Shown here: one piece after another, positions 26,225 through 34,935 of the stretch | Numbering within the stretch: the first letter of the stretch is position 1 | How the letters are laid out: each line of letters begins with the position of its first letter | DNA from: Rhodanobacter sp. Soil772 | GTDB taxonomy: Bacteria; Pseudomonadota; Gammaproteobacteria; Xanthomonadales; Rhodanobacteraceae | Length of the DNA stretch: 64,000 bases | Assembly (NCBI RefSeq): GCF_001428385.1 | Contig: NZ_LMSK01000003.1 | Location: forward strand, 448,986-512,985 | Direction: 5' to 3' | Translations under genes and position numbers: made by a program | Notes under the pieces: model-generated | Databases searched by the model: none | The model's input: only the letters and a program-made list of their open reading frames with translations | Told to the model about the DNA's origin: nothing

Positions 26225-26949
26225 GCGTGGCTTCGGAATATCTGCAACTTTCCCGCGAGAGTGCCGACGAACTGGTGCGTCGGCACGCGCCGCTGGTCCG
26301 GCGGATCGCCTATCACCTGATGGGGCGGTTGCCGGCCAGCGTCGACGTGGGCGACCTGATCCAGGCAGGAATGATCGGTTTGCTGGAGGCGGCACGTCAC
26401 TTTGCCCTCGATCGCGGGGCCAGCTTCGAAACGTATGCGGGCATTCGCATTCGTGGCGCCATGCTGGACGAGTTGCGCCGCACCGACTGGACCCCGCGTT
26501 CGGTGCATCGCAAGACCCGCGAAGTGGCCGAGGTGATCCGCCAGATCGAGACCGAGACCGGTGCCGAGGCCGACGACGCCGAAGTCATGCGGCGGCTGGG
26601 CATCAGCGCGGAGGAGTACCACCAGGTGCTCGCCGACGCGGCCTGCGTGCGCCTGCTCAGCCTCACCGCCTCGGATGATGGCGAGGAAAGCACGGTGCTC
26701 GACGTGGTCGACGAAAGCAGCCTGGGGCCATCGGAGAACATCGAGCGCGACGGCATGCGCGAAGCGCTGGCCGAAGCGATCAGCGGCCTGCCCGAGCGCG
26801 AGCAGATGGTGATGTCGCTGTACTACGAACAGGAATTGAACCTCAAGGAAATCGGCGCCGTGCTCGGCGTAAGCGAGTCGCGCGTCTGCCAGATCCATGG
26901 GCAGGCGGTGCTTCGGCTTCGCGCACGACTTACCGGCTGGCGCAGTTGA
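26221..26949 (+). CDS. fliA: Flagellar sigma factor sigma-28
   Basis: FliA (242 aa) transcribes late flagellar and chemotaxis genes. ATG at 26221 overlaps the flhG stop. Region 2 has HAPLVRRIAYHLMGRLP, DLIQAGMIGLLEAA and ASFETYAGIRIRGAMLDELR; region 3 has DDAEVMRRLGISAEEYHQVL; region 4 has LPEREQMVMSLYYEQELNLK and a HTH at IGAVLGVSESRVCQIHGQAV. Likely targets in this window are the sites at 2252, 34143 and 37074. No flgM anti-sigma gene is in the window. Confidence 0.97.
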   Translation: MSVASEYLQLSRESADELVRRHAPLVRRIAYHLMGRLPASVDVGDLIQAGMIGLLEAARHFALDRGASFETYAGIRIRGAMLDELRRTDWTPRSVHRKTREVAEVIRQIETETGAEADDAEVMRRLGISAEEYHQVLADAACVRLLSLTASDDGEESTVLDVVDESSLGPSENIERDGMREALAEAISGLPEREQMVMSLYYEQELNLKEIGAVLGVSESRVCQIHGQAVLRLRARLTGWRS

Positions 26950-27011
26950 TCGAGTAACCCATTGAATCCCCGCGGCCGGACCTCGGCCTGTACCGCACGT
27001 GGAGAAAGCGT

Positions 27012-27419
27012 TTGGACAAGAACATGAAAATCCTGGTGGTGGACGATTTTTCCACCATGCGGCGGATCGTCCGCAACCTGCTGGTCGAGCTGGGTTTCAG
27101 CAATCCGCTGATCCAGGAAGCCGACGATGGCGAGAACGCGCTGGTGCTGCTGCGCAGCCAGCCGTTCGACCTGGTGGTGACCGACTGGAACATGCCCAAC
27201 ATGACCGGCATCGACCTGCTGCGCGCGATCCGCGCGGAGGAGTCGCTGAAAGGCCTGCCGGTGCTGATGGTCACCGCCGAGAACAATCGCGACCAGATCA
27301 TCGCCGCCGCGCAGGCCGGCGTGAACGGCTACATCGTCAAGCCGTTCACCGCGGTCACGCTCAAGGAAAAGCTCACCAAGATCTTCGAACGGATCGCCGC
27401 CAGCGGAGTCAGCGCATGA
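27012..27419 (+). CDS. cheY: Chemotaxis response regulator CheY
   Basis: CheY (135 aa) carries phosphate from CheA to FliM. A TTG start at 27012 is chosen because GGAG (27001-27004) is 7 bases upstream and the resulting [18 protein letters not shown] matches many gammaproteobacterial CheY starts; ATG 27024 is the alternative. Acidic pocket Asp11-Asp12, phosphoacceptor Asp58 (TDWNMP), Thr/Lys at VTAEN and VKPF. Stop overlaps cheZ. Confidence 0.96.
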   Translation: MDKNMKILVVDDFSTMRRIVRNLLVELGFSNPLIQEADDGENALVLLRSQPFDLVVTDWNMPNMTGIDLLRAIRAEESLKGLPVLMVTAENNRDQIIAAAQAGVNGYIVKPFTAVTLKEKLTKIFERIAASGVSA

Positions 27420-28057
27420 ATCTCTCTTCCCCCCTCGCGATCGACGATACGCTGCCGACCGAACTGCGCGACCTGCTGAACAGTCCCGACGGCCCGGCGT
27501 TCGAGCAGGCGCTGGATGTGATGGTGCGCCAGCGCGAGCAGCGCCTGTTCCGCGCGCTCGGCCAGCTGGCCCGCGACCTGCACGACGCGGTGCGCCGGCT
27601 CGGCGGCGAACTGACCCAGGAAGGCGTGCCCGGCATCGTGGCCGACGCGCGCCAGCACCTGCAGGACGCACTGGAGATGAGCGCGCAGGCCGCGCATCGC
27701 AGTCTCGACTTTGCCGAGCGCATGCGGCCGCAGGCCGAATCGCTGACGCGCAATGCCGGCCAGGTGCTCGAGTGGACGAACGGCAACGATGCCGCCGCCG
27801 TGCTGGCGCGCGAGGCCGTGGCGTTCGCCGGCAGCTGCCGCGACGGCCTCGCCGACATGGTGCTGGCGCAGTCGTGGCAGGACCTGACCGGACAGCGCAT
27901 CAAGAAGGTCGCCAGCTTCATCGGCACGGTCGAATCGTCGCTGCTGGAGCTGGTGCGCCTGACCGGCGCACTGGCCGGCAGCGAGGCGCCGGCCAGTGCG
28001 GTCAAGGTGTCCAGCCAGGAAGACGCCGACCGCCTGCTCAGCGAATTCGGGTTTTGA
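27416..28057 (+). CDS. cheZ: CheY-P phosphatase CheZ
   Basis: CheZ (213 aa) dephosphorylates CheY-P. ATG at 27416 overlaps the cheY stop. The long helical hairpin carries the catalytic motif [17 protein letters not shown] (Gln in QDLTGQ) around residues 158-174. The extreme C-terminus [11 protein letters not shown] is the CheY-binding peptide. The cheY-cheZ pair next to fliA is the classical gammaproteobacterial arrangement. Confidence 0.95.
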   Translation: MNLSSPLAIDDTLPTELRDLLNSPDGPAFEQALDVMVRQREQRLFRALGQLARDLHDAVRRLGGELTQEGVPGIVADARQHLQDALEMSAQAAHRSLDFAERMRPQAESLTRNAGQVLEWTNGNDAAAVLAREAVAFAGSCRDGLADMVLAQSWQDLTGQRIKKVASFIGTVESSLLELVRLTGALAGSEAPASAVKVSSQEDADRLLSEFGF

Positions 28058-28070
28058 CGAGCCGCCGGTC

Positions 28071-29945
28071 ATGAATGCGGAATTCGACAGCGAGCTGCGC
28101 CAGGATTTCCTGGTCGAGGCGGGCGAACTGCTGCAGCGCCTGGGCGAGCAGCTGGTCGGGCTGGAAGCAGCACCGGGTGACGGCGAACTGCTGAATGCCG
28201 TGTTCCGCGCCTTCCACACCGTCAAGGGCGGCGCCGGGTTCCTGGCGCTCGAGCCGATGGTGTTGCTGTGCCACCACGCCGAGGACCTGCTCAACGAAGC
28301 CCGCAACGGCAAGGTGGTGCTCGGCGCCATTCATATGGACGCGTTGCTCGAGGCGCTCGACCTGCTCAACGACATGATGGCGGCGGTGAGCGCCGAGGCG
28401 CCGCTGAGCATGCCGCCGCCGGCGCTGCTGGAATCGCTGTTGCCGGGAACCCGGCCGGCTCCGGTGGTCGCTTCGATCGCCACCCCGGCTCCGTCGGCGC
28501 TACCTGTGGCGGACGGCGGCGCGATCGACGACAGCGAGTTCGATGCCTTGCTGGACAGCATGTACGGCAGCGCCGCTCCGGGCACCGTCACGCCGGCGCC
28601 GTTGCCGGCTGTGCCAGTTGCTGCCGCGACGATCGACGACGACGAGTTCGAGGCGTTGCTGGACGCCTTGCACGGCAAGACCGGCCAGCCGGTTGCGCCA
28701 GCGGCCGTCGCCGAAACGGCTGCGCCGAAGCCCGCCGCGGCACCCATGGCGGCGCATCATGCGGCGCCGGCAGAGAACACCGTGCGGGTCGATACCGCGC
28801 GCCTGGACGTGCTGGTCAACCATGCCGGCGAGCTGGTGCTGGTGCGCAACCGGCTGCTCAGCCTGGCCGCGCGCAACGGCAGCGAGGCCCTGGTCGCCGC
28901 GGCCAACGAACTGGACCGGGTCACCGACGAATTGCAGACCGCCGTGATGGGCATGCGCATGCAGCCGGTGGGTCGGCTGTTCCAGCGCTTCCCGCGGATC
29001 GTGCGCGACCTGGCGCGCCAGCTCGGCAAGGAAGTGGAACTGGTGCTGGAAGGCGAGGGCACCGACCTCGACCGCAGCCTGGTCGAGGCGCTGGCCGATC
29101 CGCTGATCCACCTGCTGCGCAACGCGCTCGATCACGGCGTGGAGATGCCCCACGAGCGCGAGCTTGCCGGCAAGCCGCGCAAGGGCCAGGTGTGCCTGTC
29201 GGCCAGCCAGCGCGGCGAACGCATCGTGATCGCGGTGCACGACGACGGGCGTGGCATGGATCCGGACATCCTGCGCCGCAAGGCGGTGGAGAAGGGCGTG
29301 ATCGACGCCGTGCAGGCCGCGCGGCTGAGCGAAGGCGAATGCTACGAATTGATCTTCCGCCCCGGCTTCAGCACTGCCGCGGCAGTCTCCGACATCTCCG
29401 GCCGCGGCGTCGGCATGGACGTGGTGAAGACGCGCGTGGCCGAACTCGGCGGCACCTTGCGGGTGCACTCACGCCTGGGCCATGGCAGCGAGCTGGAACT
29501 GACCGTGCCGCTGACCCTGGCGGTGCTGCGCGTGCTGATGGTGCGCGTGGACACGCGCCTGCTCGCGCTGCCGATGTGCAACGTGGAGGAGGTGTTCGAG
29601 CTCGACGACGATCAGGATTGCCTGCTGGACGGCCGCCTGGTCGCCCGGCATCGCGGCCGCGCCCTGCCGCTGGTCAACCTGGTCGGCTGGGCCGGGGCGC
29701 TGGCGGCCGCCGGCCGGCATGTGGCGGTGCTGCACATCGGCCATCAGCGGCTGGGCTGCCTGGTGCATGAAGTGCTCGGTCGCGAGGACGTCATCGTCAA
29801 GCCGCTCGGTCCCCTGTTCGACGGCGTGCCGGGCATTGCCGGGGCCACCGTCACCGGCGATGGCCGGCTGGCGCTGGTGATGGACCTGGCCGGCCTGGCC
29901 AGCGACGCCGGACAACTTTCCACTTCACTGCAACTGACCGGCTGA
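28071..29945 (+). CDS. cheA: Chemotaxis histidine kinase CheA (first copy)
   Basis: CheA (624 aa). P1 HPt domain at about 1-105 with His49 in AFHTVKGGAGF. There is no globular P2; the linker (about 140-240) contains two copies of a short motif, AIDDSEFDALLDSMYGS and TIDDDEFEALLDALHGK, ~40 residues apart. P3 dimerisation follows from about 245, P4 kinase domain has LLRNALDHGVE (N box), HDDGRGMD (G1) and GRGVGMDVVKTRV, and P5 is CheW-like to the end. It sits between cheZ and the stator genes, so it is the kinase most directly tied to the flagellar motor. Confidence 0.96.
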   Translation: MNAEFDSELRQDFLVEAGELLQRLGEQLVGLEAAPGDGELLNAVFRAFHTVKGGAGFLALEPMVLLCHHAEDLLNEARNGKVVLGAIHMDALLEALDLLNDMMAAVSAEAPLSMPPPALLESLLPGTRPAPVVASIATPAPSALPVADGGAIDDSEFDALLDSMYGSAAPGTVTPAPLPAVPVAAATIDDDEFEALLDALHGKTGQPVAPAAVAETAAPKPAAAPMAAHHAAPAENTVRVDTARLDVLVNHAGELVLVRNRLLSLAARNGSEALVAAANELDRVTDELQTAVMGMRMQPVGRLFQRFPRIVRDLARQLGKEVELVLEGEGTDLDRSLVEALADPLIHLLRNALDHGVEMPHERELAGKPRKGQVCLSASQRGERIVIAVHDDGRGMDPDILRRKAVEKGVIDAVQAARLSEGECYELIFRPGFSTAAAVSDISGRGVGMDVVKTRVAELGGTLRVHSRLGHGSELELTVPLTLAVLRVLMVRVDTRLLALPMCNVEEVFELDDDQDCLLDGRLVARHRGRALPLVNLVGWAGALAAAGRHVAVLHIGHQRLGCLVHEVLGREDVIVKPLGPLFDGVPGIAGATVTGDGRLALVMDLAGLASDAGQLSTSLQLTG

Positions 29946-29950
29946 CCGCC

Positions 29951-30691
29951 ATGGATCTGGTAAGCATCATCGGCACCATTCTGGCCTTCGTGGTCATCAT
30001 CGTCGGCACCATCCTGAAGGGCTCCACCGTGGGTGCGCTGTGGAATCCGGCGGCGTTCGTGATCGTCTTTGCCGGCACGGCCGCCGCCTTGCTGGTGCAG
30101 AACCAGGGCAAGGTGCTCAAGCATGCATTCAAGATGCTCTCGATGGTGTACCGGCCGCCGCAGCACCAGCCGAGCGACCTGATCAGCCGGATCGTCGGCT
30201 GGAGCGAGATCTCGCGCCGGCAGGGCCTGCTCGGGCTGGAGCCGCAGATCGAGGCGGAGATCGACCCGTTCGTCAGCAAGGGGCTGCAACTGCTGGTCGA
30301 CGGCGGCGAGCCGGAGGCGATCCGCAGCGTGCTGGAGGTGGACCTGGAAACCCGCGAGTCGATCGATCTGGCGGGCGCCAAGGTATTCGAGATGGCCGGC
30401 ATCTACTCGCCCACGCTGGGCATCATCGGCGCGGTGATGGGGTTGATGGCGGTGATGCAGAACCTGGCCGATCCGAGCAAGCTCGGCCACGGCATCGCCG
30501 CGGCCTTCGTGGCCACCATCTACGGCGTGGCGCTGGCCAACCTGTTCATGCTGCCGATGTCGGCGCGACTGAAGGGCCTGATCAGCAAGCAGACGCAGAT
30601 GCGCGAGATCCTGATCGAAGGCCTGGTGTCGATCGCCCAGGGCGACAACCCGCGGCAGATCGAGGCGCGCCTGCAAGGTTACGTGGCATGA
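29951..30691 (+). CDS. motC: Flagellar motor stator protein MotC (MotA/PomA type)
   Basis: MotA/TolQ/ExbB-family stator channel subunit (246 aa), as MotC of Pseudomonas. Four membrane segments: about 4-24, 32-50, 147-170 and 178-200. Signature GIYSPTLGIIGAVMGLMAVM and FVATIYGVALANLFMLPMSA. The cytoplasmic loop (about 60-140) has ESIDLAGAKVFEM and charged residues that meet FliG. It overlaps motD by 4 bases and lies 5 bases after cheA. Confidence 0.95.
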   Translation: MDLVSIIGTILAFVVIIVGTILKGSTVGALWNPAAFVIVFAGTAAALLVQNQGKVLKHAFKMLSMVYRPPQHQPSDLISRIVGWSEISRRQGLLGLEPQIEAEIDPFVSKGLQLLVDGGEPEAIRSVLEVDLETRESIDLAGAKVFEMAGIYSPTLGIIGAVMGLMAVMQNLADPSKLGHGIAAAFVATIYGVALANLFMLPMSARLKGLISKQTQMREILIEGLVSIAQGDNPRQIEARLQGYVA

Positions 30692-31716
30692 GAAGGCACA
30701 AGCACGAGGAGCACGTCAATCACGAGGCCTGGGCGATTCCCTATGCCGACCTGATGACCTTGCTGCTCGCGTTTTTCGTGGTGATGTATGCGGTGTCGGT
30801 CGTCAACGAGGGCAAGTTCCGGGTGATGTCCGAATCGCTGATCGAGGCGTTCAACGGTTCCAGCCACGCGATCGCGCCGCTGCCGCCGACCCGGATCCGG
30901 CCGCACAATATCTCTCCGGCGATCGCCGCGCCGGCCGGCCAGTCGGGTTCGTCGATCGTGCCGATCGCGGTGCCGATTCCGCCGCACCCGGTGCCGGCGA
31001 GCGGCGGCAGCGGACGCGAGGCGGGCCACCAGTCGAAGCAGCAGGAAAACCTGGGACGCATCGAGGATCAGGTGCGCAAGGCGCTGCAGCCGCTGATCGA
31101 CCGCAAGCTGGTGGTGGTGCGGCACAATCCGGACTGGCTGGAGATCGAGATCCGCACCGACATCCTGTTTCCCAGCGGCGTGGCACAGCTGTCGGATTCG
31201 GCCAATGCGGTGCTGCGCGATCTGGGGGCGATTCTGGCCCGGTTCGCCAATCCGGTGCGGGTGGAGGGCTTTACCGACGATGTGCCGATCAGCAACGTGC
31301 TGTACCCGTCGAACTGGGAACTGTCGGCGGCGCGGGCGGCCAGCGTGGCGCGCCTGTTTTCCACCAGCGGGATCGCGCCCGCGCGGCTCGGCATCATCGG
31401 CTGGGGCGAAATGCGCCCGATCGCCGACAACGCCACCGTGGAAGGCCGCAACCAGAATCGGCGCGTGCTGGTGGTGGTGATGAGCGATCGCCCGGCCGCC
31501 GAACGCGACCACACCACGCCCGAGCACGTCGATGAGATAACCGGGTTGGCGGCTGCGCCGGCACCGGCCGTCGAGATGATGCCCACCGTGCGCGTCAGCA
31601 GTGGCGGCAACGGCACGCCGGGCCAGGCGACGGACGGCATCGGGAGTCCTGCGTTGCCGGACGTCGCCGCCGGCCACGTCGGCGGAACGGCTCGCCGGAT
31701 CAACTCGAGCAAGTGA
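30688..31716 (+). CDS. motD: Flagellar motor stator protein MotD (MotB type)
   Basis: MotB-family stator (342 aa). The single N-terminal membrane helix follows the conserved IPYADLMTLLLAFFVVMYA, with the proton-carrying Asp21. A flexible Pro-rich periplasmic linker (about 60-110) leads to the OmpA-like peptidoglycan-binding domain (about 150-275), with VEGFTDDVPIS, NWELSAARAASVARLF and RNQNRRVLVVV. The C-terminal ~70 residues are low complexity. ATG overlaps the motC stop. Confidence 0.95.
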   Translation: MRRHKHEEHVNHEAWAIPYADLMTLLLAFFVVMYAVSVVNEGKFRVMSESLIEAFNGSSHAIAPLPPTRIRPHNISPAIAAPAGQSGSSIVPIAVPIPPHPVPASGGSGREAGHQSKQQENLGRIEDQVRKALQPLIDRKLVVVRHNPDWLEIEIRTDILFPSGVAQLSDSANAVLRDLGAILARFANPVRVEGFTDDVPISNVLYPSNWELSAARAASVARLFSTSGIAPARLGIIGWGEMRPIADNATVEGRNQNRRVLVVVMSDRPAAERDHTTPEHVDEITGLAAAPAPAVEMMPTVRVSSGGNGTPGQATDGIGSPALPDVAAGHVGGTARRINSSK

Positions 31717-31753
31717 AACCGATGACTGCATCCTCTGACCATGGAGTAGAAGC

Positions 31754-32233
31754 ATGAGTGCCGCCGCCCCTGTGTCCGAAGCACGCGCTCAGCACTGGCT
31801 GTCGTTCCGTATCGGGGTGCAGCTGTACGCGGCGCCGCTGGACGACGTCAGCGAAGTCATCCGCGACGGCGACCTGACGCCGGTACCGGGCGCCGCCCCC
31901 GACCTGCTAGGCGTGCGGCATCTGCGCGGGCGCATCGTGCCGGTCATGGACGGCCGCCGCCGGCTGGGCCTGCCGGCGCTGCCGGCGGCGAATCCGGCCA
32001 CGGTGCGCGTGGTGATGCTGTCGCACGCGGGCCAGCGGGTCGGCCTGCTGGTGGACGCGGTCGGCGAGCTGCTGTGCAGCGACGGCATCGACATCGCGCC
32101 GCCGCCGCCCGGGCGGGCCTGCCGCGACGACGACCCGGTCAGCGGTGTGCTGGCCTGGCAAGGTGGTTTCGTGGCCTTGCTCGATGTCCGCCAGCTGTGC
32201 CGGGTGGGCGAGGGGAGCGGCCATGTGGCTTGA
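31754..32233 (+). CDS. cheW: CheW-like coupling protein
   Basis: A 159-aa single-domain CheW-like protein. WLSFRIGVQLYAAPLDDVSEV begins the first beta subdomain, LLGVRHLRGRIVPVMDGRRR is the CheW signature near 50-70, and VGLLVDAVGELL follows. The glycine of LRG is kept, as is an Arg for receptor/kinase contact. It lies after motD in the place where Pseudomonas has ParA-like and CheW genes; no ParA-like gene is present here. It overlaps the next gene by 11 bases. Confidence 0.9.
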   Translation: MSAAAPVSEARAQHWLSFRIGVQLYAAPLDDVSEVIRDGDLTPVPGAAPDLLGVRHLRGRIVPVMDGRRRLGLPALPAANPATVRVVMLSHAGQRVGLLVDAVGELLCSDGIDIAPPPPGRACRDDDPVSGVLAWQGGFVALLDVRQLCRVGEGSGHVA

Positions 32234-32576
32234 GGCCGGCGTGGGTATCTTGCTGTTGCTGGCGCTGGCGCAGTCGGCGCTGTTGTTCCACGGCTGGCGT
32301 CAGCTGCACGAGTTGCAGCGGCGGGTCGCCGACCTGTCGCACGACGCGGCCCATGCCCGCACCGACGTGCCGACCTCGATGCTGGTGACGGCGCTGGGAC
32401 GGCTGGAACGCCAGGTGGGCCGGATCGAGCAGCAACCGCCGCCGGTGCGGCAGTCTTACGAACTGGCCCAGCAGCTGGCGCGCGAAGGCGCCGACGTGGA
32501 GCAACTGGTCAGCCGCTGCGGCTTGTCGCGCGACGAGGCGAGGCTGGTCTTGCGGATGCATCCGGCCAGTTCCTGA
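32223..32576 (+). CDS. DUF2802 family single-span membrane protein
   Basis: A 117-aa protein from ATG 32223, overlapping cheW by 11 bases. N-terminal membrane helix (about 3-22, LEAGVGILLLLALAQSALLF) followed by a coiled-coil stretch (about 25-75) and a C-terminal segment REGADVEQLVSRCGLSRDEA resembling a HTH-like DUF2802 domain. Genes of this family follow cheW in Pseudomonas and relatives. Its function is unknown; context suggests a chemotaxis or polar-placement role. Confidence 0.75.
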   Translation: MWLEAGVGILLLLALAQSALLFHGWRQLHELQRRVADLSHDAAHARTDVPTSMLVTALGRLERQVGRIEQQPPPVRQSYELAQQLAREGADVEQLVSRCGLSRDEARLVLRMHPASS

Positions 32577-32582
32577 AAGCGA

Positions 32583-32600
32583 TGCCGCGGGTGCGCGGCA
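32583..32600. terminator. Hairpin between convergent genes
   Basis: TGCCGCG (32583-32589) and CGCGGCA (32594-32600) form a perfect 7-bp stem with a GGTG loop in the 37-base space between the convergent DUF2802 and FlhB-like genes. There is no T-tract on either side, so termination strength is doubtful. Confidence 0.35.
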
Positions 32601-32613
32601 CGAGCCGGGCGGG

Positions 32614-32868
32614 TCATTCTTCCGCCGCGTCGTAGACGGCGGCCAATACCGAGGCGGCCGCCGCGTAGAGCAGTACCGGCACGTCGTCGCGCAGCCGCAG
32701 CGATGCCAGCAAGGCGGCGATCTGGGGATCGTGATGCAGCGGCAAGCCCAGTGCCTGCGCGCGCGCCAGCAGAGCTTCCAGCGATTCGGGCGGCATCGCC
32801 CTGGTCTCCGCGTGGTTGCCGCTGGCCAGCCGCAGGCTGACCCGACGCGGGACCGGCGGCGTGTTCAT
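32614..32868 (-). CDS. FlhB C-terminal-domain-like protein (FlhX type)
   Basis: An 84-aa protein that matches only the post-cleavage cytoplasmic domain of FlhB/EscU: RRVSLRLASGN, then LLARAQALGLPLHHDPQIAA and DDVPVLLYAAAASVLAAVYD. It lacks the NPTH site and membrane domain. Such stand-alone paralogs (FlhX, FhlB) occur with a fliK-like gene in Pseudomonas and relatives and can partly replace the FlhB C-terminal fragment in some bacteria. ATG at 32868 overlaps the stop of the upstream FliK-like gene (ATGA). Confidence 0.8.
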   Translation of the reverse strand: MNTPPVPRRVSLRLASGNHAETRAMPPESLEALLARAQALGLPLHHDPQIAALLASLRLRDDVPVLLYAAAASVLAAVYDAAEE

Positions 32869-34007
32869 GCGGTGGCCTGCAGCAGCACGGAGCTGTGCCG
32901 GCCCAGCGGCTGCGGCAAGCCGACCTGACAGCTCAATTGGTCGAGCAAGACGCCGCAGGCAGCCAGCCGCTGGCGCAGCGGGCCGAACTGGCGTTCCATC
33001 CGCTGCGCGGTCTCCGCCTGTTCGGCCCACAGGCGCACCGCCAACCGCGGCTCGCGCAATTGCAGTTCGCCCTGCAGCGGGCCCAGTGCAGGCAGGTCCA
33101 GTGCGAAGCCGAGCGTCCAGCCGTGGGTGCCGTCGGCGAGGTCGGCGGCGAATTCCAGCTGGATCTGCAATACATCGCGCCCGTCCTCTCCTTGCAGCGG
33201 GATCTCGATCATCCAGGCCGGCAACGGGCTGGCGCTGGCCTCCAACTGGGCCACCTCCACTCGCGCCAACGCCGCTTTCACGTCGCCATGCAGGCGATCC
33301 AGCAATGGGTCCACGCCATCGTCGGCGGGCGCCAGCGGCAGCGGCAGGCGCGGCTGTGCCTGCACGCCGCGTTGCAACAGCGGAGGCGCGACATCGCTGC
33401 GGTTCGGCGCCGGCGGTGCCGGTGCACGCCGGTCGAGCAGTCCGGCCAGGCGCAGCAGGGCGCCCTTCCAGTCATCCTCGGCCAGCGTCGCCAGGTTGCC
33501 GTGCGGGCTGGCCAATTTGGACTCGAAGAACAGGCCGCTGCGGCTGATGGCCTCACGCAGACCTTCGCCGCGAGTGATTTCCGCGGGAGTGCGCAGGGAT
33601 TGTTCGAGCAAGGCCAGCGCCGTGCGCAGTTCCGGCGGCAACTGGCGCAATACCGGCCGCTGGGCCAGTGCGCCCAGCGTGGCCAGCAAGGGTGCGTAGC
33701 CGTTCTGCTGGGGCAGGCGTTCGCGCAGCACGCGCTGGAAGGTCGGGTCGGCAGGAGACGACAGCACCTCCAGTTGCGGCTGCGCGCCCAGGCTCAATAC
33801 GCGGACCTGGAACTGCGCCGGCAACTGGCTGCCGGGCACGTCCGCTTCCACGGTGAGCGCGCCGACCTGCAGCACCAGCAGGCCTTGCGGGTTCACGCCC
33901 AGGGGGCGCGCCGACAGCACGGTGCCGATGCGCCAGCTTTGCGCAGTGGTGCCGGAGGCGGCACCGGCCCAGGTAAGGGCGGCCAGGCTGGTCGGTTGGA
34001 TGATCAA
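32865..34007 (-). CDS. Second FliK-like hook-length control protein
   Basis: A 380-aa protein on the minus strand. The TTG start at 34007 is preferred: CAGGAA lies 6 bases upstream and translation begins LIIQPTSLAALTWAG; longer frames run into the opposing promoter region. The C-terminal ~95 residues fit the FliK/Flg_hook C-domain (WTLGFALDLPALGPLQGELQ, then LRQRLAACGVLLDQLSCQVG); the rest is Ala/Leu/Pro-rich. It pairs with the FlhB-like gene by a 4-base overlap. In Pseudomonas a gene in this place is called fliK. Which of the two FliK-like proteins sets hook length here cannot be told. Confidence 0.75.
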   Translation of the reverse strand: MIIQPTSLAALTWAGAASGTTAQSWRIGTVLSARPLGVNPQGLLVLQVGALTVEADVPGSQLPAQFQVRVLSLGAQPQLEVLSSPADPTFQRVLRERLPQQNGYAPLLATLGALAQRPVLRQLPPELRTALALLEQSLRTPAEITRGEGLREAISRSGLFFESKLASPHGNLATLAEDDWKGALLRLAGLLDRRAPAPPAPNRSDVAPPLLQRGVQAQPRLPLPLAPADDGVDPLLDRLHGDVKAALARVEVAQLEASASPLPAWMIEIPLQGEDGRDVLQIQLEFAADLADGTHGWTLGFALDLPALGPLQGELQLREPRLAVRLWAEQAETAQRMERQFGPLRQRLAACGVLLDQLSCQVGLPQPLGRHSSVLLQATA

Positions 34008-34142
34008 GTCGGTTCCTGCACGCGGGCGCCGTGTGTGCGAATGGGTTCGTCCTGAAGGACATCGGCCGTGCGCGGGCGAACTTGAGCCGTGGCCGACGCC
34101 GGACGCACGGCACCGGCGACGGCAGATTGCATCACGACGCCC

Positions 34143-34169
34143 TAAAGCGATCGCGCCCGTGGCCGATAA
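34143..34169 (+). promoter_or_regulatory. Sigma-28 (FliA) promoter of STAS-cheY-cheA
   Basis: TAAAGCGA (34143-34150), an 11-base spacer, and GCCGATAA (34162-34169). The -10 is a perfect FliA consensus and the -35 keeps TAAAG. It lies 37 bases before the STAS gene start, in the divergent gap with the FliK-like gene. It puts the second CheA set under FliA control. Confidence 0.88.
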
Positions 34170-34206
34170 GTCCTCGTCAGCGCAGTGGCGCGAGTGGAGT
34201 GGCGGC

Positions 34207-34551
34207 ATGGCCGGCAAACGGGCGGCGAAGCAGAAAGATGACGGACGGGAACCGGCGGCGGATGACGCGGCCGTGGTGGTGCTTCCGCCGGATTGCCGCC
34301 TCGCCGCCCAGGCCGCGTTGAAGGCGGAGCTGCTGGGCGTGCTGGAAAAAGGCGCCATCGTGGTGCTGGACGGCAGCCAGGTGGAGCGCGCCGACACCGC
34401 GGCGCTGCAGTTGCTGGTGTTGTTCCGGCGCGAACTCCAGGCATGCGGCGGCACGCTGGACTGGCGTGGCGCGAGTGAGACTCTCAACGAGGCGGCCGGC
34501 CTGCTCGGCTTGGCACAGATACTGGAACTGCCGGCCGCAGGGCTGGCCTGA
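34207..34551 (+). CDS. STAS-domain protein (anti-sigma-antagonist-like)
   Basis: A 114-aa protein with a STAS domain (about 22-110): LKAELLGVLEKGAIVVLDGS, ADTAALQLLVLFRRELQACG. ATG 34207 is chosen because GGAG at 34196-34199 precedes it and an in-frame GTG at 34159 falls inside the FliA promoter. The residue at the usual phospho-Ser place is Thr64 (ADTAAL). Leads cheY-cheA. No anti-sigma kinase or phosphatase gene is nearby, so it may act in the chemoreceptor array rather than on a sigma factor. Confidence 0.85.
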   Translation: MAGKRAAKQKDDGREPAADDAAVVVLPPDCRLAAQAALKAELLGVLEKGAIVVLDGSQVERADTAALQLLVLFRRELQACGGTLDWRGASETLNEAAGLLGLAQILELPAAGLA

Positions 34552-34564
34552 ACGAGGTGGCAGC

Positions 34565-34927
34565 ATGGCAAAGATTCTTGCAGTAGACGATTCGGTTTCG
34601 ATGCGCGGCATGGTGGCGTTCACCCTGCGCGGCGCCGGGCACGAGGTAGCCGAGGCGGAAAACGGACAGCTGGCGCTGGATATCGCGCGCGGCAGTTCGT
34701 TCGACCTGGTGCTGGCCGACGTCAACATGCCGGTGATGGACGGCATCGCGATGGTGCGCGAGCTGCGCGCAATGGATGCCTACAAGGGCGTGCCGATCCT
34801 GATGCTGACCACCGAATCGCACACCGAGAAGAAGATGGAAGGCAAGGCGGCCGGCGCCACCGGCTGGCTGGTCAAGCCGTTCGATCCGGAACAGCTGCTG
34901 GCCACCGTCAAGCGCGTGCTGGGTTAA
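34565..34927 (+). CDS. cheY: Single-domain response regulator (CheY-like, second set)
   Basis: A 120-aa receiver with ILAVDDSVSMRGMVAFTLRG, acidic pair Asp8-Asp9, phosphoacceptor Asp52 (ADVNMPVMDG), Thr at LMLTTES and Lys in VKPF. It is the VDDSxSMR subtype usually found just before a cheA, distinct from the FliM-binding CheY at 27012, so it may be a phosphate sink or adaptation partner. 13 bases after the STAS gene and 8 before cheA. Confidence 0.93.
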   Translation: MAKILAVDDSVSMRGMVAFTLRGAGHEVAEAENGQLALDIARGSSFDLVLADVNMPVMDGIAMVRELRAMDAYKGVPILMLTTESHTEKKMEGKAAGATGWLVKPFDPEQLLATVKRVLG

Positions 34928-34935
34928 GGAACACC

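Noticed and set aside
34159..34551. Earlier GTG start (34159) for the STAS gene
   Set aside because: It overlaps the -10 box of the FliA promoter (34162-34169), so it cannot be in the mRNA; ATG 34207 has a proper GGAG.
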